Assembly: GCA_015063185.1 (NCBI GenBank)
Contig: SUSY01000012.1
Location: 1-42,997 of the forward strand
Direction: 5' to 3'
Origin: Thermoplasmata archaeon
GTDB lineage: Archaea; Thermoplasmatota; Thermoplasmata; Methanomassiliicoccales; Methanomethylophilaceae
DNA: 42,997 bases
Shown here: positions 1-8,275 of the stretch, in pieces
How the letters are laid out: every line of letters begins with the position of its first letter
How positions within the stretch are numbered: position 1 is the first letter of the stretch
Notes under the pieces: model-generated
Told to the model about the DNA's origin: nothing
What the model saw: only the letters and a program-made list of their open reading frames with translations
Databases searched by the model: none
Made by a program: the position numbers and the translations under genes

Positions 1-96
1 ATAATCGAGATACCTGCGGGACTCATCGATGAGCTGAAACTCAAGATTGGCAACAAGACGAAAGGTAGCGCCACCTTCAAGGAATTGCGCGCATAA
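1..96 (+). CDS. SBDS/SDO1 ribosome maturation protein, C-terminal end (partial)
   Basis: Frame 1 is open from the window edge to TAA at 94-96, giving 31 residues that begin IIEIPAGL and end FKELRA. Archaeal SBDS proteins finish with an 'EIPAG...L...L..G....K.L' pattern like this. The next gene is rrp4, and SBDS sits directly upstream of rrp4 in the conserved archaeal exosome operon, so position and sequence agree. SBDS acts in late large-subunit maturation by helping release the anti-association factor aIF6. The start and most of the gene lie outside the window. The identification rests on a short tail plus context. Confidence 0.72.
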   Translation: MIEIPAGLIDELKLKIGNKTKGSATFKELRA

Positions 97-114
97 CATT
101 CAAGAAGTGATAAA

Positions 115-807
115 ATGGAAAGAAGAAACGCCAAACCCAAACGCGAGCTCGTCCTCCCCGGCGATGTCATCGACGAATCCGGTGCAAAGGCTGGAGAGTA
201 CGCGTACAGCAGAGAGGGCAAGGTCTACGCTGCAGTCATGGGGATAAAAAATGTCTCCCCCATCGGCGTCAGCGTCATCCCGCTGTGGGGCCAATACATG
301 CCCAGCGCAGGAGATTTTGTGATCGGAGTCGTAAACGACATCGGACCATCGAACTGGATGATTGACATCAACGCACCCTACCCCGCACCACTGCACGTCA
401 GTGAGGTCCCGTGGAAGGTGGAGTTCGGAGACACCTCCAGGTTCCTGAACATCGGAAACGTGGTCTTCCTGAAGATCCTCTCCGTCGACGAGAGCAAGAA
501 GATCCAGGTCACGATGAACGACTCCGGACTCAGGAAGGTAGAGGGCGGACTCCTCGTAGAGATTGCACACTCTAAGGTATCCAGGGTGATCGGAAAGAGC
601 GGATCCATGATCCAGTTGCTCAAAGCGGCGTCCGGATGTCGCATCTTCGTCGGTCAGAACGGAAGAATCTGGATTGATGGCGAGGAGGACAGGGCTGCTG
701 TCGTTGCCGATGCAATCAAGATGATCGAGGAGAAGGCACAGGCACGTGACCTTACCGAGAAGGTCAAAGTATATTTGGAAAGCAAACTCCCAGCAGAGGA
801 GGAGTGA
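115..807 (+). CDS. rrp4: Exosome complex RNA-binding subunit Rrp4
   Basis: A 230-residue protein, the usual length for archaeal Rrp4. It has an N-terminal barrel (about 1-60, with LVLPGDVI), an S1 RNA-binding domain (about 65-135, GDFVIGVV near its start) and a KH domain (about 145-210) with the GxxG loop as IGKSGS. Rrp4 caps the Rrp41/Rrp42 hexamer and feeds RNA 3' ends into the pore. It starts 18 nt after the SBDS stop, with a GAAGTGA-type ribosome site before ATG. Its TGA at 805-807 lies just before the rrp41 ATG, so the subunits are probably co-translated. C-terminal residues are acidic. Confidence 0.96.
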   Translation: MERRNAKPKRELVLPGDVIDESGAKAGEYAYSREGKVYAAVMGIKNVSPIGVSVIPLWGQYMPSAGDFVIGVVNDIGPSNWMIDINAPYPAPLHVSEVPWKVEFGDTSRFLNIGNVVFLKILSVDESKKIQVTMNDSGLRKVEGGLLVEIAHSKVSRVIGKSGSMIQLLKAASGCRIFVGQNGRIWIDGEEDRAAVVADAIKMIEEKAQARDLTEKVKVYLESKLPAEEE

Positions 808-809
808 GC

Positions 810-1556
810 ATGAGCGGACACACAGATATGGTATTAGTTGACGAGAACGGCATGAGGATCGATGGCAGGACTGCCACCGAGCACAGGCCTATCAAGATCG
901 AGGCCGGCGTATTGAAGAATGCCGACGGATCAGCATACGTAGAGATTGGAAAGAACAAGGTCCTTGCAGCAGTATACGGACCCAGGGAATGCCACCCCAG
1001 GCACCTGCAGAACCCCACCAAGGCAATTGTGCAGTGCAAGTACAACATGCAGGCATTCTCAGTCAGTGACCGTAAGAGACCCGGAACCGACAGAAGGTCC
1101 ATCGAAATCTCCAAGATCACCGCAGAGGCTCTCGAGAACGTCGTACTGACCGAACTCTACCCCCGCGCATCCATCGATGTCTACATCGAGATCCTCCAGG
1201 CAAACGCTGGAACCAGGTGTGCAGGACTCACCGCAGCATCCGTCGCTCTTGCAGACGCAGGAATCCCCATGAGGGACATCGTACCCGCAATCGCAGCTGG
1301 AAAGGCCGACGGACATGTCCTCCTTGACCTCAACAAGGAAGAGGACAACTATGGTCAGGCAGACGTCCCCATCGCAATCGTACCCTCCACAGACGAGATC
1401 GTCCTCCTCCAGATGGATGGAAACATGACCCGCGAGGAGTTCGACAAGGCCATCAGCATGGCAGTCAACGCATGCCACGAAGTGTATGACATCCAGAAGG
1501 ATGCCCTCAAGAGACGCTACTCTGTGAAGAACGAGGAGAGTGATTCAGATGAGTAA
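810..1556 (+). CDS. rrp41: Exosome catalytic subunit Rrp41 (3'-5' exoribonuclease)
   Basis: An RNase PH family protein of 248 residues. It carries the family signatures [13 protein letters not shown] near the N-terminus, [10 protein letters not shown] and the RRSIEIS arginine region, and [11 protein letters not shown] followed by [18 protein letters not shown], with the acidic residues of the phosphorolytic site. Rrp41 is the active subunit and degrades RNA using phosphate. I chose ATG 810 because GAGGAGGAG at 795-803 ends 6 nt before it. An in-frame GTG at 804 would sit on top of that site. The stop overlaps the start of rrp42, consistent with a coupled exosome operon. Confidence 0.96.
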   Translation: MSGHTDMVLVDENGMRIDGRTATEHRPIKIEAGVLKNADGSAYVEIGKNKVLAAVYGPRECHPRHLQNPTKAIVQCKYNMQAFSVSDRKRPGTDRRSIEISKITAEALENVVLTELYPRASIDVYIEILQANAGTRCAGLTAASVALADAGIPMRDIVPAIAAGKADGHVLLDLNKEEDNYGQADVPIAIVPSTDEIVLLQMDGNMTREEFDKAISMAVNACHEVYDIQKDALKRRYSVKNEESDSDE

Positions 1557-2337
1557 TCAGGCAATCTCCGATATCAAACGCGACCACATCATCAACCTCC
1601 TTGCTAAGGGAACCAGGACCGACGGTCGTTCCCCTAGCGACATCAGGGAGATCTCCGCATCCGTCAACTGCATCGAGTCCGCTGACGGATCCGCAAGAGT
1701 CAAGCTCGGAAACACCGAGGTCATTGCAGGAGTCAAGATCATCCCCGGAGCACCTTTCGGTGACACCCCCAGATCCGGAGTCTTAACCACCGGTGCAGAG
1801 CTCATCCCCATGGCACACCAGTCCTTCGAATCAGGACCTCCTGGAGAGGACGCCATCGAGCTCGCACGTGTCGTTGACCGTGGAATCAGGGAATCCGGAA
1901 TGGTCGATGTCGACGAACTCTGCATCACCGAGGGTGAGAAGGTTTGGATGTGTTTCATCGATATGTACGCCCTCGACTACGACGGTAACCTGTTCGATGC
2001 ATCCAACCTCGCAGCAGTTCTCGCACTGAAGACTGCAATGATCCCTGGAACCCAGTATGGACTGCCTGAATGGGACAGACCCCTGCCCATTACCTGCATG
2101 CCCATCTCGGTCACTTCCAGCAAGATAGGAAATACTTTAATACTGGACCCAAATTTCGACGAAGAACATATCTCCTCCGCACGTCTGACGGTCACAACCG
2201 ACGACAACGGAAACTTCAGAGCTATGCAGAAGGGCGGTCAGGGTTCCATCACTCTGACGGAACTCGGACAGTGCCTCGACATCGCAGTCGAGAAGGGTAA
2301 GGAGATCAGAGAAACTCTCAACAAAATCATCGGGTGA
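1549..2337 (+). CDS. rrp42: Exosome subunit Rrp42 (inactive RNase PH ring subunit)
   Basis: A 262-residue RNase PH fold protein with [12 protein letters not shown], a [11 protein letters not shown] strand and [21 protein letters not shown], all typical of archaeal Rrp42. It forms the hexameric ring with Rrp41. In the known family Rrp42 is not catalytic itself but shapes the active site and RNA path. ATG 1549 is preceded by GAGGAG at 1534-1539. An in-frame GTG at 1540 adds three residues but lies against that site. The gene overlaps the end of rrp41 by 8 nt, so translation is probably coupled. Confidence 0.95.
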   Translation: MSNQAISDIKRDHIINLLAKGTRTDGRSPSDIREISASVNCIESADGSARVKLGNTEVIAGVKIIPGAPFGDTPRSGVLTTGAELIPMAHQSFESGPPGEDAIELARVVDRGIRESGMVDVDELCITEGEKVWMCFIDMYALDYDGNLFDASNLAAVLALKTAMIPGTQYGLPEWDRPLPITCMPISVTSSKIGNTLILDPNFDEEHISSARLTVTTDDNGNFRAMQKGGQGSITLTELGQCLDIAVEKGKEIRETLNKIIG

Positions 2338-2342
2338 TACCA

Positions 2343-2594
2343 ATGGCAAAGAGAACCAACAAAGCAGGAACCTCTGGTAGGTTCGGAGCAAGATACGGTG
2401 TCGTCATCCGCAACAGGGTGAAGACCATCGAGGCTGAGCAGAAGAAATCCCACGAGTGCCCCGTGTGCCACCACACCTCCGTCAAGAGGGTCAGCTCCGG
2501 CATCTGGGCATGCAGGCACTGCAGTGCCAAGTTCGCAGCAGGAGCATACACTCCCGAAGCGAAGAAGGCAATCTCGCAGGTATCCGAGAACTGA
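2343..2594 (+). CDS. rpl37ae: Large ribosomal subunit protein L37Ae (eL43)
   Basis: A basic protein of 83 residues starting MAKRTNKAGT and followed by RFGARYG, the standard opening of archaeal L37Ae. It has a zinc ribbon, CPVCHH then CRHC (CxxC...CxxC), near residues 37-58. It binds 23S rRNA. ATG 2343 matches the family N-terminus. The in-frame GTG 2334 lies inside the end of rrp42. It is the fifth gene of the exosome operon, and co-expression with the RNA-processing machinery is conserved across archaea. Confidence 0.96.
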   Translation: MAKRTNKAGTSGRFGARYGVVIRNRVKTIEAEQKKSHECPVCHHTSVKRVSSGIWACRHCSAKFAAGAYTPEAKKAISQVSEN

Positions 2595-2617
2595 AACCAG
2601 CCAAAGAGGTGAGTTGA

Positions 2618-2743
2618 TTGTACAGATGCTCAAAATGCAATGAGCCCATCAGGGACACGAAGAACCTTCAGTGCGAAAGGTGCGGATCGAAGATCTTCTA
2701 CAAAGAGAGACCTAACGTCAAGAAGGTCCTCAAGTCCGACTGA
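2618..2743 (+). CDS. rpoP: DNA-directed RNA polymerase subunit P (RpoP/Rpb12-like)
   Basis: A 41-residue zinc-ribbon protein, about the usual size for archaeal RpoP. It reads YRCSKCNEPI then CERCGSKIFYKERP, two CxxC knuckles and the conserved RPN...KK tail. The start is TTG at 2618, since there is no ATG or GTG in frame before the first cysteine, and GAGGTGA at 2606-2612 is correctly spaced for it. Subunit P stabilises the polymerase and helps open-complex formation. It lies between L37Ae and Pcc1, its usual place in euryarchaea. It is short and TTG-initiated, so automatic annotation may miss it. Confidence 0.93.
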   Translation: MYRCSKCNEPIRDTKNLQCERCGSKIFYKERPNVKKVLKSD

Positions 2744-2749
2744 ACAATC

Positions 2750-2980
2750 ATGTTGAAAGCGGTTCTCAAAGTCGAATCGTCGGATGCAGGAGCCGTCCTC
2801 TCCGCCCTCCAACCGGAGGTCGGAAGGGAACTCCTCCGTACCAACGTCTCCCTCACAGGGGACGAGACATCGGTGACCCTGGTCATCGATGCCACCGACA
2901 CTTCGGCCATGAGAGCTGCATTGAACTCATACCTCGGTTGCATCAGGATCACGGAAGACATCAGTAGGATCACAAGGTGA
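2750..2980 (+). CDS. pcc1: KEOPS complex subunit Pcc1
   Basis: A 76-residue alpha/beta protein beginning MLKAVLKVESSDAGAVLSALQPE, with a central VTLVIDATDTSAMRAALNSYL segment. This is the pattern of Pcc1, the dimerisation module of the KEOPS complex that makes the universal tRNA t6A37 modification. It follows rpoP by 6 nt and precedes prefoldin beta, a known archaeal order. Its partner Kae1 is encoded separately at 9799-10782. The small size makes sequence-only calls modest, but context is strong. Confidence 0.88.
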   Translation: MLKAVLKVESSDAGAVLSALQPEVGRELLRTNVSLTGDETSVTLVIDATDTSAMRAALNSYLGCIRITEDISRITR

Positions 2981-2984
2981 TTTG

Positions 2985-3341
2985 ATGAACAATATCAGCC
3001 CCCAGCTTCAGAACCAGATCGCACAGTTCCAGCAGCTCCAGCAGCAGCTCCAGCAGGTCAGCGGTCAGAAACTTCAGATGAGCGCACAGATGAAGGAAAT
3101 GGAAAGGACAATCGCAGAGCTCGATAAGTCCACCGGCGACGTCTACAAGAACGTCGGATCCCTGCTCGTCAAAGTCGATGACAAGGCAGCTGTAAAGGCT
3201 GAGATCGAGGAATCCAAGGAGACCCTCGAGATCAGGATCAAGTCTCTGGAACGCCAGGAAAAGGGCCTCCGCGAGAAATATGACTCTCTCCAGGAGACCA
3301 TCAACAAGGCGATGGGACAGGCACCTGCACAGCAGGCATAA
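2985..3341 (+). CDS. pfdB: Prefoldin beta subunit
   Basis: A 118-residue coiled-coil protein, rich in glutamine near the N-terminus (SPQLQNQIAQFQQLQQQLQQV) and again heptad-like from about residue 70. The central TGDVYKNVGSLLVK is the beta-hairpin signature of prefoldin beta. The alpha2-beta4 'jellyfish' holds unfolded proteins for the thermosome. AAGGTGAT at 2974-2981 serves ATG 2985; a TTG three bases earlier is less likely. It is co-transcribed with pcc1. The C-terminus is short and Ala/Gln-rich. Confidence 0.95.
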   Translation: MNNISPQLQNQIAQFQQLQQQLQQVSGQKLQMSAQMKEMERTIAELDKSTGDVYKNVGSLLVKVDDKAAVKAEIEESKETLEIRIKSLERQEKGLREKYDSLQETINKAMGQAPAQQA

Positions 3342-3382
3342 ACACATTCAATCAACCCTTTTCCCAATTTTCTTCCAGATTC

Positions 3383-4414
3383 ATGGAAACAAAACTGACA
3401 TTTCAACGAAATGCCAAATATTTGGAACCCATCATCCATCGCATGTACAAGACAGTGGCTGACAGACTGGAGAACTGCAGCAAGGTCATTCTGGTCCACG
3501 GAAATGCGGACATGGATGCCATAGGTTCCGCATTCGCACTATCGGAAGCATTCGGGGATATGACAATCTATGCACCGAACGGCATCGACCGTGTTGCCAA
3601 AATGGTTGCGGACAAAATGGGCATCGATATCCATGACGATGTCAACCTGACACAGTTCGAGCGCGTCATTGTCGTCGACACATCATCACCAGATCAGCTC
3701 ACCGATAGCAAGGACCTGACTTTCCCCGAAGATACGATCGTCATCGATCACCACGTACCGAGCGGCAAATGGAAGGAGGAGAACCTACTGTGCGATACTA
3801 CGAAGGTCGCATGTACACAGATTGTCCTCAGAATCATCAAAGCGTCTGGTAGGAAGATTACCAAGACCATCGGCCTTGCACTCATCGGCGGAATGATTAC
3901 AGATGGAGGCCATTTCCAATTTGCCACATCCGAGCTTCTAAGGGACTTCGCTGATGTTATGGAAGAGGCCAATATCGATATGGATGAGGCATTTGCACTC
4001 ACAAAATCCGAAATTGGAATGTCCGAACGCATTGCTATGATGAAATGCGTAGAAAGATCCAGATTTGAGCGCGTAGGAGATATGATCGTTGCTGTAGCGA
4101 TAGGCGGAAGTTTCGAAGCATCCGGATGCAGGGCGCTGCTAACTTCCGGAGCAGACGTAGCATTTGTAGCATCTCAGAGGGATGATTCGTTCAGACTCAG
4201 TGCAAGGACATCACAGGATATTGTTCGCAGAGGACTTCATCTTGGGGAGATCCTTAAAGGACTCGGAACAGAGACCTGTACTGAAGGAGGAGGCCATGGA
4301 GGTGCAGCAGGAATGTCCGGTATCGGTGATGCAGAGGCCATGCTCCATATGTGTCTTAAAAGAACGATGGATGTCTTCCGTGAAATCAAAAAGTCTTCAG
4401 AGAATAAGAATTGA
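3383..4414 (+). CDS. DHH/DHHA1 family phosphoesterase
   Basis: A 343-residue protein with a DHH domain: HGNADMDAIGSA (about 39-50), VVDTSS (about 97-102) and the name-giving IDHH (121-124). The C-terminal DHHA1 domain carries GGGHGGAAG near 305-315. These residues bind two metal ions, usually Mn2+. Relatives hydrolyse short oligonucleotides or cyclic dinucleotides (NrnA/GdpP type), but the substrate cannot be told here. It follows pfdB by 41 nt and is probably the last gene of the exosome/prefoldin operon. Possible RNA-end clean-up would fit the neighbours. ATG 3383 was chosen as first in frame; Met21 is an alternative. A strong hairpin follows. Confidence 0.87.
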   Translation: METKLTFQRNAKYLEPIIHRMYKTVADRLENCSKVILVHGNADMDAIGSAFALSEAFGDMTIYAPNGIDRVAKMVADKMGIDIHDDVNLTQFERVIVVDTSSPDQLTDSKDLTFPEDTIVIDHHVPSGKWKEENLLCDTTKVACTQIVLRIIKASGRKITKTIGLALIGGMITDGGHFQFATSELLRDFADVMEEANIDMDEAFALTKSEIGMSERIAMMKCVERSRFERVGDMIVAVAIGGSFEASGCRALLTSGADVAFVASQRDDSFRLSARTSQDIVRRGLHLGEILKGLGTETCTEGGGHGGAAGMSGIGDAEAMLHMCLKRTMDVFREIKKSSENKN

Positions 4415-4433
4415 GGGGTGGAAATCACCCCTC
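4413..4433. terminator. Hairpin between convergent genes
   Basis: GAGGGGTG, a 5-nt loop, and CACCCCTC form a perfect 8-bp stem. A T5 run follows at 4440-4444 on the + strand. It overlaps the stop of the DHH gene and lies 12 nt from the stop of the convergent tyrS, so it could serve both transcripts. Confidence 0.55.
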
Positions 4434-4445
4434 GCATGATTTTTA

Positions 4446-5525
4446 TCAGAGTTTACCGAGACTTCTAAGAACGTCGAGCATCGCATTGTAGTTGTCAGGG
4501 TTCTTCTCAAAGTACTCCGCAACGGGTGCCAGACACTTACTCATACCATCCGCGACACCATCCTTCAGGTCCATGGGGGAAAGGAGTGCCTTTCCGTCCA
4601 CCTGTGTGAAGTAATCGTTGGTGAGTGCTTCATATGAATCGTATGAAACTGGACCACCGTACTTCTCAGGACGATTGATGTCCATACGTCCGAGTGTCGG
4701 GAAAATGATGTACTTTGCAATCATCAGGACAGGGTTGGTGTCCTCTTCCTCCTTCTCTGGGGGACAGAATGCCTTCTTCATCTTTCTCTTGATCTCATCC
4801 GCAGTATCGTGGATGTTGATGTTCCTGTTAGGATCGCTCTTGGACATCTTGGAAGCGGTCGGATCCATCCTGTTTCCACCAGCAAGTCCAGGGAGAAGTG
4901 GTGTGTGGATGGCGATGGGTTTCCTCCAATGGAGTTTCTCAGCTGCATCCCTAGCAAGCATGTGAGCGCGCCTCTGATCGATTCCTGCATATGCCAGATC
5001 GACATCCATAGAGAAGATATCGGTTGCCTGAAGAATTGGATAGAACAACTTGGAAGAGTCGACCTCGGCCTCATCTTCGGAACGGCCCATGATGGTCATT
5101 GCCCTCTTGACCCTGGAAAGTGAGGTTACCTTTGCGACCTTGATGACCTTCTCCCAATACTCAATCTCACTGAGGACCTCAGATGCATACTTGAATTCTA
5201 CAGACTCTCTGGGAACTCCGAGTGCGATAAAACAGTCCTCCATATATCTGGCACATGTGCGGATGTTCTCAAGATCCCCACCCAACTTATCGTTGATATA
5301 TGCGTGCCAGTCCGCCCAAAAGATAATAACTTTGAAACCGGCATTGGCGAGGTCACGGATCTTTCCAGCCACAAGAGCCCATCCCATGTGAACGAGTCCT
5401 GACGGTTCAAATCCGATATATGCGGTGGGCTGCTCCTTTGTAGCAAGAAGTTCCCTAAGCTCACTCTCCGTGATGAGTTCCTCCACATTCCTCATTACGA
5501 GCGCATATCTCTCTTCGATATCCAT
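4446..5525 (-). CDS. tyrS: Tyrosyl-tRNA synthetase
   Basis: A class I synthetase of 359 residues. The HIGH-type motif is HMGW (46-49) inside YIGFEPSGLVHMGW, and KMSKS is at 226-230. ADWHAYINDKLGGDLENIR and the DIDQRR-like GIDQRRAHMLARD helix are typical of archaeal TyrRS and separate it from TrpRS. It charges tRNA-Tyr. Seventeen more upstream residues are open, but a TATA-like box at 5553-5560 puts the predicted transcript start at about 5526-5531, so ATG 5525 is the likely leaderless start. It diverges from hpt. Confidence 0.95.
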   Translation of the reverse strand: MDIEERYALVMRNVEELITESELRELLATKEQPTAYIGFEPSGLVHMGWALVAGKIRDLANAGFKVIIFWADWHAYINDKLGGDLENIRTCARYMEDCFIALGVPRESVEFKYASEVLSEIEYWEKVIKVAKVTSLSRVKRAMTIMGRSEDEAEVDSSKLFYPILQATDIFSMDVDLAYAGIDQRRAHMLARDAAEKLHWRKPIAIHTPLLPGLAGGNRMDPTASKMSKSDPNRNINIHDTADEIKRKMKKAFCPPEKEEEDTNPVLMIAKYIIFPTLGRMDINRPEKYGGPVSYDSYEALTNDYFTQVDGKALLSPMDLKDGVADGMSKCLAPVAEYFEKNPDNYNAMLDVLRSLGKL

Positions 5526-5552
5526 TTGAATCGATACAACGGATGGTATCAT

Positions 5553-5560
5553 AATATAAA
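5553..5560 (-). promoter_or_regulatory. TATA-like box for tyrS
   Basis: TTTATATT on the minus strand, about 28-34 nt before the ATG at 5525. It predicts a leaderless or very short-leader transcript. Confidence 0.6.
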
Positions 5561-5578
5561 AAGGGGCCATCGTCACGA

Positions 5579-5586
5579 TTTATCTA
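5579..5586 (+). promoter_or_regulatory. TATA-like box for hpt
   Basis: TTTATCTA ends 22 nt before ATG 5608, with its central A 26 nt upstream. No Shine-Dalgarno site lies between, which supports leaderless initiation. Together with the tyrS box it makes an 82-nt divergent promoter region. Confidence 0.55.
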
Positions 5587-5607
5587 TCAGTCTGGCAATA
5601 TACAGCT

Positions 5608-6165
5608 ATGCTCGAAAGGACTAGGGAGAGTCTCGAATCCAGTCAGGTCGTCATGAAGAACGGATACCCCTATGTGATCAATCCGATACTTGATGGCATA
5701 CCCAGAATGGACCCCGAGATATTGAACGAGATCACGGATCGCATGATGGAGATTTGCGAATTCGATTGTGATGTCATACTCGCTCCCGAAGCAATGGCGA
5801 TACCGTTCGCAGTCGCAGTCTCCATAAGAACAGGTATCCCATATTCCGTCATCAGAAAGAGATCATACGGGTGCGATGGTGAGGTGTCGATCGATAAGTC
5901 GACAGGATATGCCAGCAGTACCATGTTCATCAATGGAATACGGCCTGGAGAAAGAATCGTCCTCATAGATGATGTCGTAAGTACCGGAGGTACATTGAAG
6001 AGCATCGTGGAAGCCATCGAAGGGATAGGGTGTGAAATCGTGGAGGTCGTGGTTGCCGTGGACAAGTCTACAGACCTGGCTGCCGTCTCCAAAGATTTGG
6101 GCCATCCCATCAAAGCCACAATAGGTATGACACTGGTAGATGGAAAACCAGTCTGTAAGTACTAA
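5608..6165 (+). CDS. hpt: Hypoxanthine/guanine phosphoribosyltransferase (archaeal type)
   Basis: A 185-residue type I phosphoribosyltransferase. It begins MLERTRESLESS and continues NPILDGIPRMDPEIL, as in archaeal Hpt. The PRPP-binding loop is VLIDDVVSTGGT (118-129). The IRKRSYG segment (82-88) is shared with the archaeal Hpt/Apt-like group. It salvages hypoxanthine and guanine to IMP and GMP. A true adenine enzyme (apt) is present at 18348-18872, so Hpt is the better name here. It is probably leaderless and monocistronic, with a separate promoter for the next gene. Confidence 0.88.
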   Translation: MLERTRESLESSQVVMKNGYPYVINPILDGIPRMDPEILNEITDRMMEICEFDCDVILAPEAMAIPFAVAVSIRTGIPYSVIRKRSYGCDGEVSIDKSTGYASSTMFINGIRPGERIVLIDDVVSTGGTLKSIVEAIEGIGCEIVEVVVAVDKSTDLAAVSKDLGHPIKATIGMTLVDGKPVCKY

Positions 6166-6178
6166 CCGTAACACCCCC

Positions 6179-6186
6179 TTTATAAC
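6179..6186 (+). promoter_or_regulatory. TATA-like box for the TctA-like permease
   Basis: TTTATAAC about 29-32 nt before ATG 6211. It implies a leader of a few nucleotides at most. Confidence 0.5.
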
Positions 6187-6210
6187 GTCATACCCAGACA
6201 TCATTAGGGC

Positions 6211-7485
6211 ATGAGCCCCGACATGCTACTCATGGTCACATATGCATGCATCGTGGGTGCATTGATTGGTAGCTTCTCTGGATTGATACCGGGAATTCAT
6301 GTCAATACTCTTGCTGCAATCATACTTGCCTTCCATGAAGTTTTGGAAAATATACTGATGTGCATTGTACCAAAGGACCTTTCGACCATGATGATGGCCT
6401 GTTGCGTCATGTCCGCAGCAGTGGTCCACTCAGCAACGGATTTCGTACCATCCGTCTTCTTCGGCGTACCGGATCCAGACAACGTAATGAACATCATGCC
6501 TGGACACAGCATGCTGTTGGAGGGCCATGGTATGATGGCAATAAGGTGTGCGGCCATCGGTAGCCTGGTTGGCTCTTTCACATCCATAGCACTGGCCATA
6601 CCTATGTTCCATCTCTTATCCAGCGGATTGGGAGATTATCTGGATAGCCTGACCATTAGCATACTTCTTGCAATACTGTCTATGATGATTCTGAAGGAAA
6701 GAAAAGGTAGAAGGATTCTGGCACTTATCCTGATCATGATCTCCGGTGCAATAGGGTGTGTCATGATGACTGTAGAGATACCTTTCACGAACGCATTTGG
6801 GATGGAACCAGAATCGATGTTTCCTATGCTCTCCGGTTTCTTCGGGATTCCTGCATTGTTATTCTCATCACCTTCCGGAAACATCCCCGAGCAAACGGAT
6901 GATGAAAAATACCCTATAGGGCCGATTCCTGGACTGAAGGGCGTTCTTACAGGGAGCATCATCGGATGGTTTCCCGGAGTGACATCATCCTGTGGTGCGT
7001 CCGTAGCAGGGAGTATATTCGGAAATGAGGACAGAAGAGGATATGTGGCCATGGTATCATCGATAGGGACATCTGCAACCATGTTCACCCTCGTAGCTCT
7101 CGCAGTCTCGGGAAAGGAAAGATCAGGTACGATGACAGTGATAAACGAGATACTTGGAGGAAACGGAATCGTCCCTGGCGATGATCTGTTCCTCGCCATG
7201 ATGATTACTATGGCATTGGCATCAGTGATGGCCTATGCAATAATGGTCTGCGCCGGAACAGTCATGTGCAAAATGGTCGAGATCATAGATATAGACCTAT
7301 TGAACAAGGTAGTTCTGACATCGATGCTGATCCTGACCATCCTATTCACAGGATACTGGGGGATGATACTGCTCCTGTTATGTACATTGATAGGCCTGAT
7401 ACCAGTCATCCTGGATACGAACAGGATACATCTGACAGGATGTCTCATGATCCCAGTCCTTCTATTCAAACTGGGATTCATGTGA
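6211..7485 (+). CDS. TctA/DUF112-type membrane permease
   Basis: A 424-residue, very hydrophobic protein with about ten or more membrane segments. The N-terminal GSFSGLIPGIHVNT and the second-half GSIIGWFPGVTSSCGASVAG form the internally repeated 'G...PG' signature of the TctA family (tripartite tricarboxylate transporter large subunit). HSATDFVPSVFFGVPDPDN is also family-like. Bacterial TctA works with TctB and a periplasmic binding protein. Neither partner is beside it here, as in other archaeal stand-alone members. The substrate is unknown, possibly an organic acid. It has its own TATA box. Confidence 0.82.
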   Translation: MSPDMLLMVTYACIVGALIGSFSGLIPGIHVNTLAAIILAFHEVLENILMCIVPKDLSTMMMACCVMSAAVVHSATDFVPSVFFGVPDPDNVMNIMPGHSMLLEGHGMMAIRCAAIGSLVGSFTSIALAIPMFHLLSSGLGDYLDSLTISILLAILSMMILKERKGRRILALILIMISGAIGCVMMTVEIPFTNAFGMEPESMFPMLSGFFGIPALLFSSPSGNIPEQTDDEKYPIGPIPGLKGVLTGSIIGWFPGVTSSCGASVAGSIFGNEDRRGYVAMVSSIGTSATMFTLVALAVSGKERSGTMTVINEILGGNGIVPGDDLFLAMMITMALASVMAYAIMVCAGTVMCKMVEIIDIDLLNKVVLTSMLILTILFTGYWGMILLLLCTLIGLIPVILDTNRIHLTGCLMIPVLLFKLGFM

Positions 7486-7487
7486 CC

Positions 7488-8264
7488 TCACCTCTTCTTC
7501 TGTTTCTTTATTCCAGCACGAAGGTACTTTAGGAGATCCGCATCCTTCTCGTCATCCCAATCTGGCGTGTAGCCTGTTTTGATGTACTCATCGAACCATG
7601 CCTTACACTGGGACATCCAGGAATCCATTTCGTCAGGAACGCCCCTGATAATGTACACCACATTGTCATCGGTCGGCTCCCACTTATCCGGGACACGATA
7701 ATCTTCCTCCTCCAACAACGCAATGGCAAAAACCATCTTGTCCAATCCAGAGAGTTTTGTATACAACCCTGCTTGCATCAGGTACTCGATGGGTACATCT
7801 GGAACATCGCCCATTTCCTCCTCCCATCTGCTACGGTTCATGGTCTTGATCTCCAGAACGGCCACACGCTTACCGTTCTGTGTGATATAACCGTCGACAA
7901 GACCACCGAATAGTTTCTCGGTGTGGAAATGATCGTAACCGCATCTTTCCGGTGGTGCAGGATCCTCGACACCCGCCACACCATCAAGATCCAGCATACT
8001 GGCTACGGTAGATATCTGCTTACGAACATAATCCCTCATTATCGGCTCGATCGCATTCCCTGCTACGATATATTTGTTCGAAGGCTCCTCATATCCGAAT
8101 CCTGCGATCTCACATGCAACTGCGAAAGGTGTCTTGAATCTGGACACACCGAGTATACCTCCGATCCTATGTCCTGTGATCTTCTTCGGAGCCCATGTAT
8201 CGAACTCGATGTAGCGTTCATCCTCATGCATCTCAATAATGTTGTTACGTCCGTCGAATGCCAA
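7488..8264 (-). CDS. YqaJ-like (lambda-exonuclease family) nuclease
   Basis: A 258-residue protein with the restriction-endonuclease-like core of YqaJ/lambda exonuclease. GHRIGGILGVSRFKTPFAV (31-49) matches the YqaJ opening, and GNAIEP (69-74) carries the conserved Glu. D124 in GGLVDGYI, E138-x-K140 in VLEIKT and the YLMQAG helix (161-166) complete the active site. Such enzymes chew one strand from DNA ends for recombination and are mostly viral. It starts with TTG at 8264 after GGTGGTA; Met12 is an alternative start. It lies 11 nt after the flavodiiron gene, probably co-transcribed. No phage gene is nearby. Confidence 0.78.
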   Translation of the reverse strand: MAFDGRNNIIEMHEDERYIEFDTWAPKKITGHRIGGILGVSRFKTPFAVACEIAGFGYEEPSNKYIVAGNAIEPIMRDYVRKQISTVASMLDLDGVAGVEDPAPPERCGYDHFHTEKLFGGLVDGYITQNGKRVAVLEIKTMNRSRWEEEMGDVPDVPIEYLMQAGLYTKLSGLDKMVFAIALLEEEDYRVPDKWEPTDDNVVYIIRGVPDEMDSWMSQCKAWFDEYIKTGYTPDWDDEKDADLLKYLRAGIKKQKKR

Positions 8265-8275
8265 GGTACCACCAC

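Noticed and set aside
5608..6165. Calling this gene apt
   Set aside because: A textbook Apt is at 18348-18872; this protein has the archaeal Hpt N-terminus.
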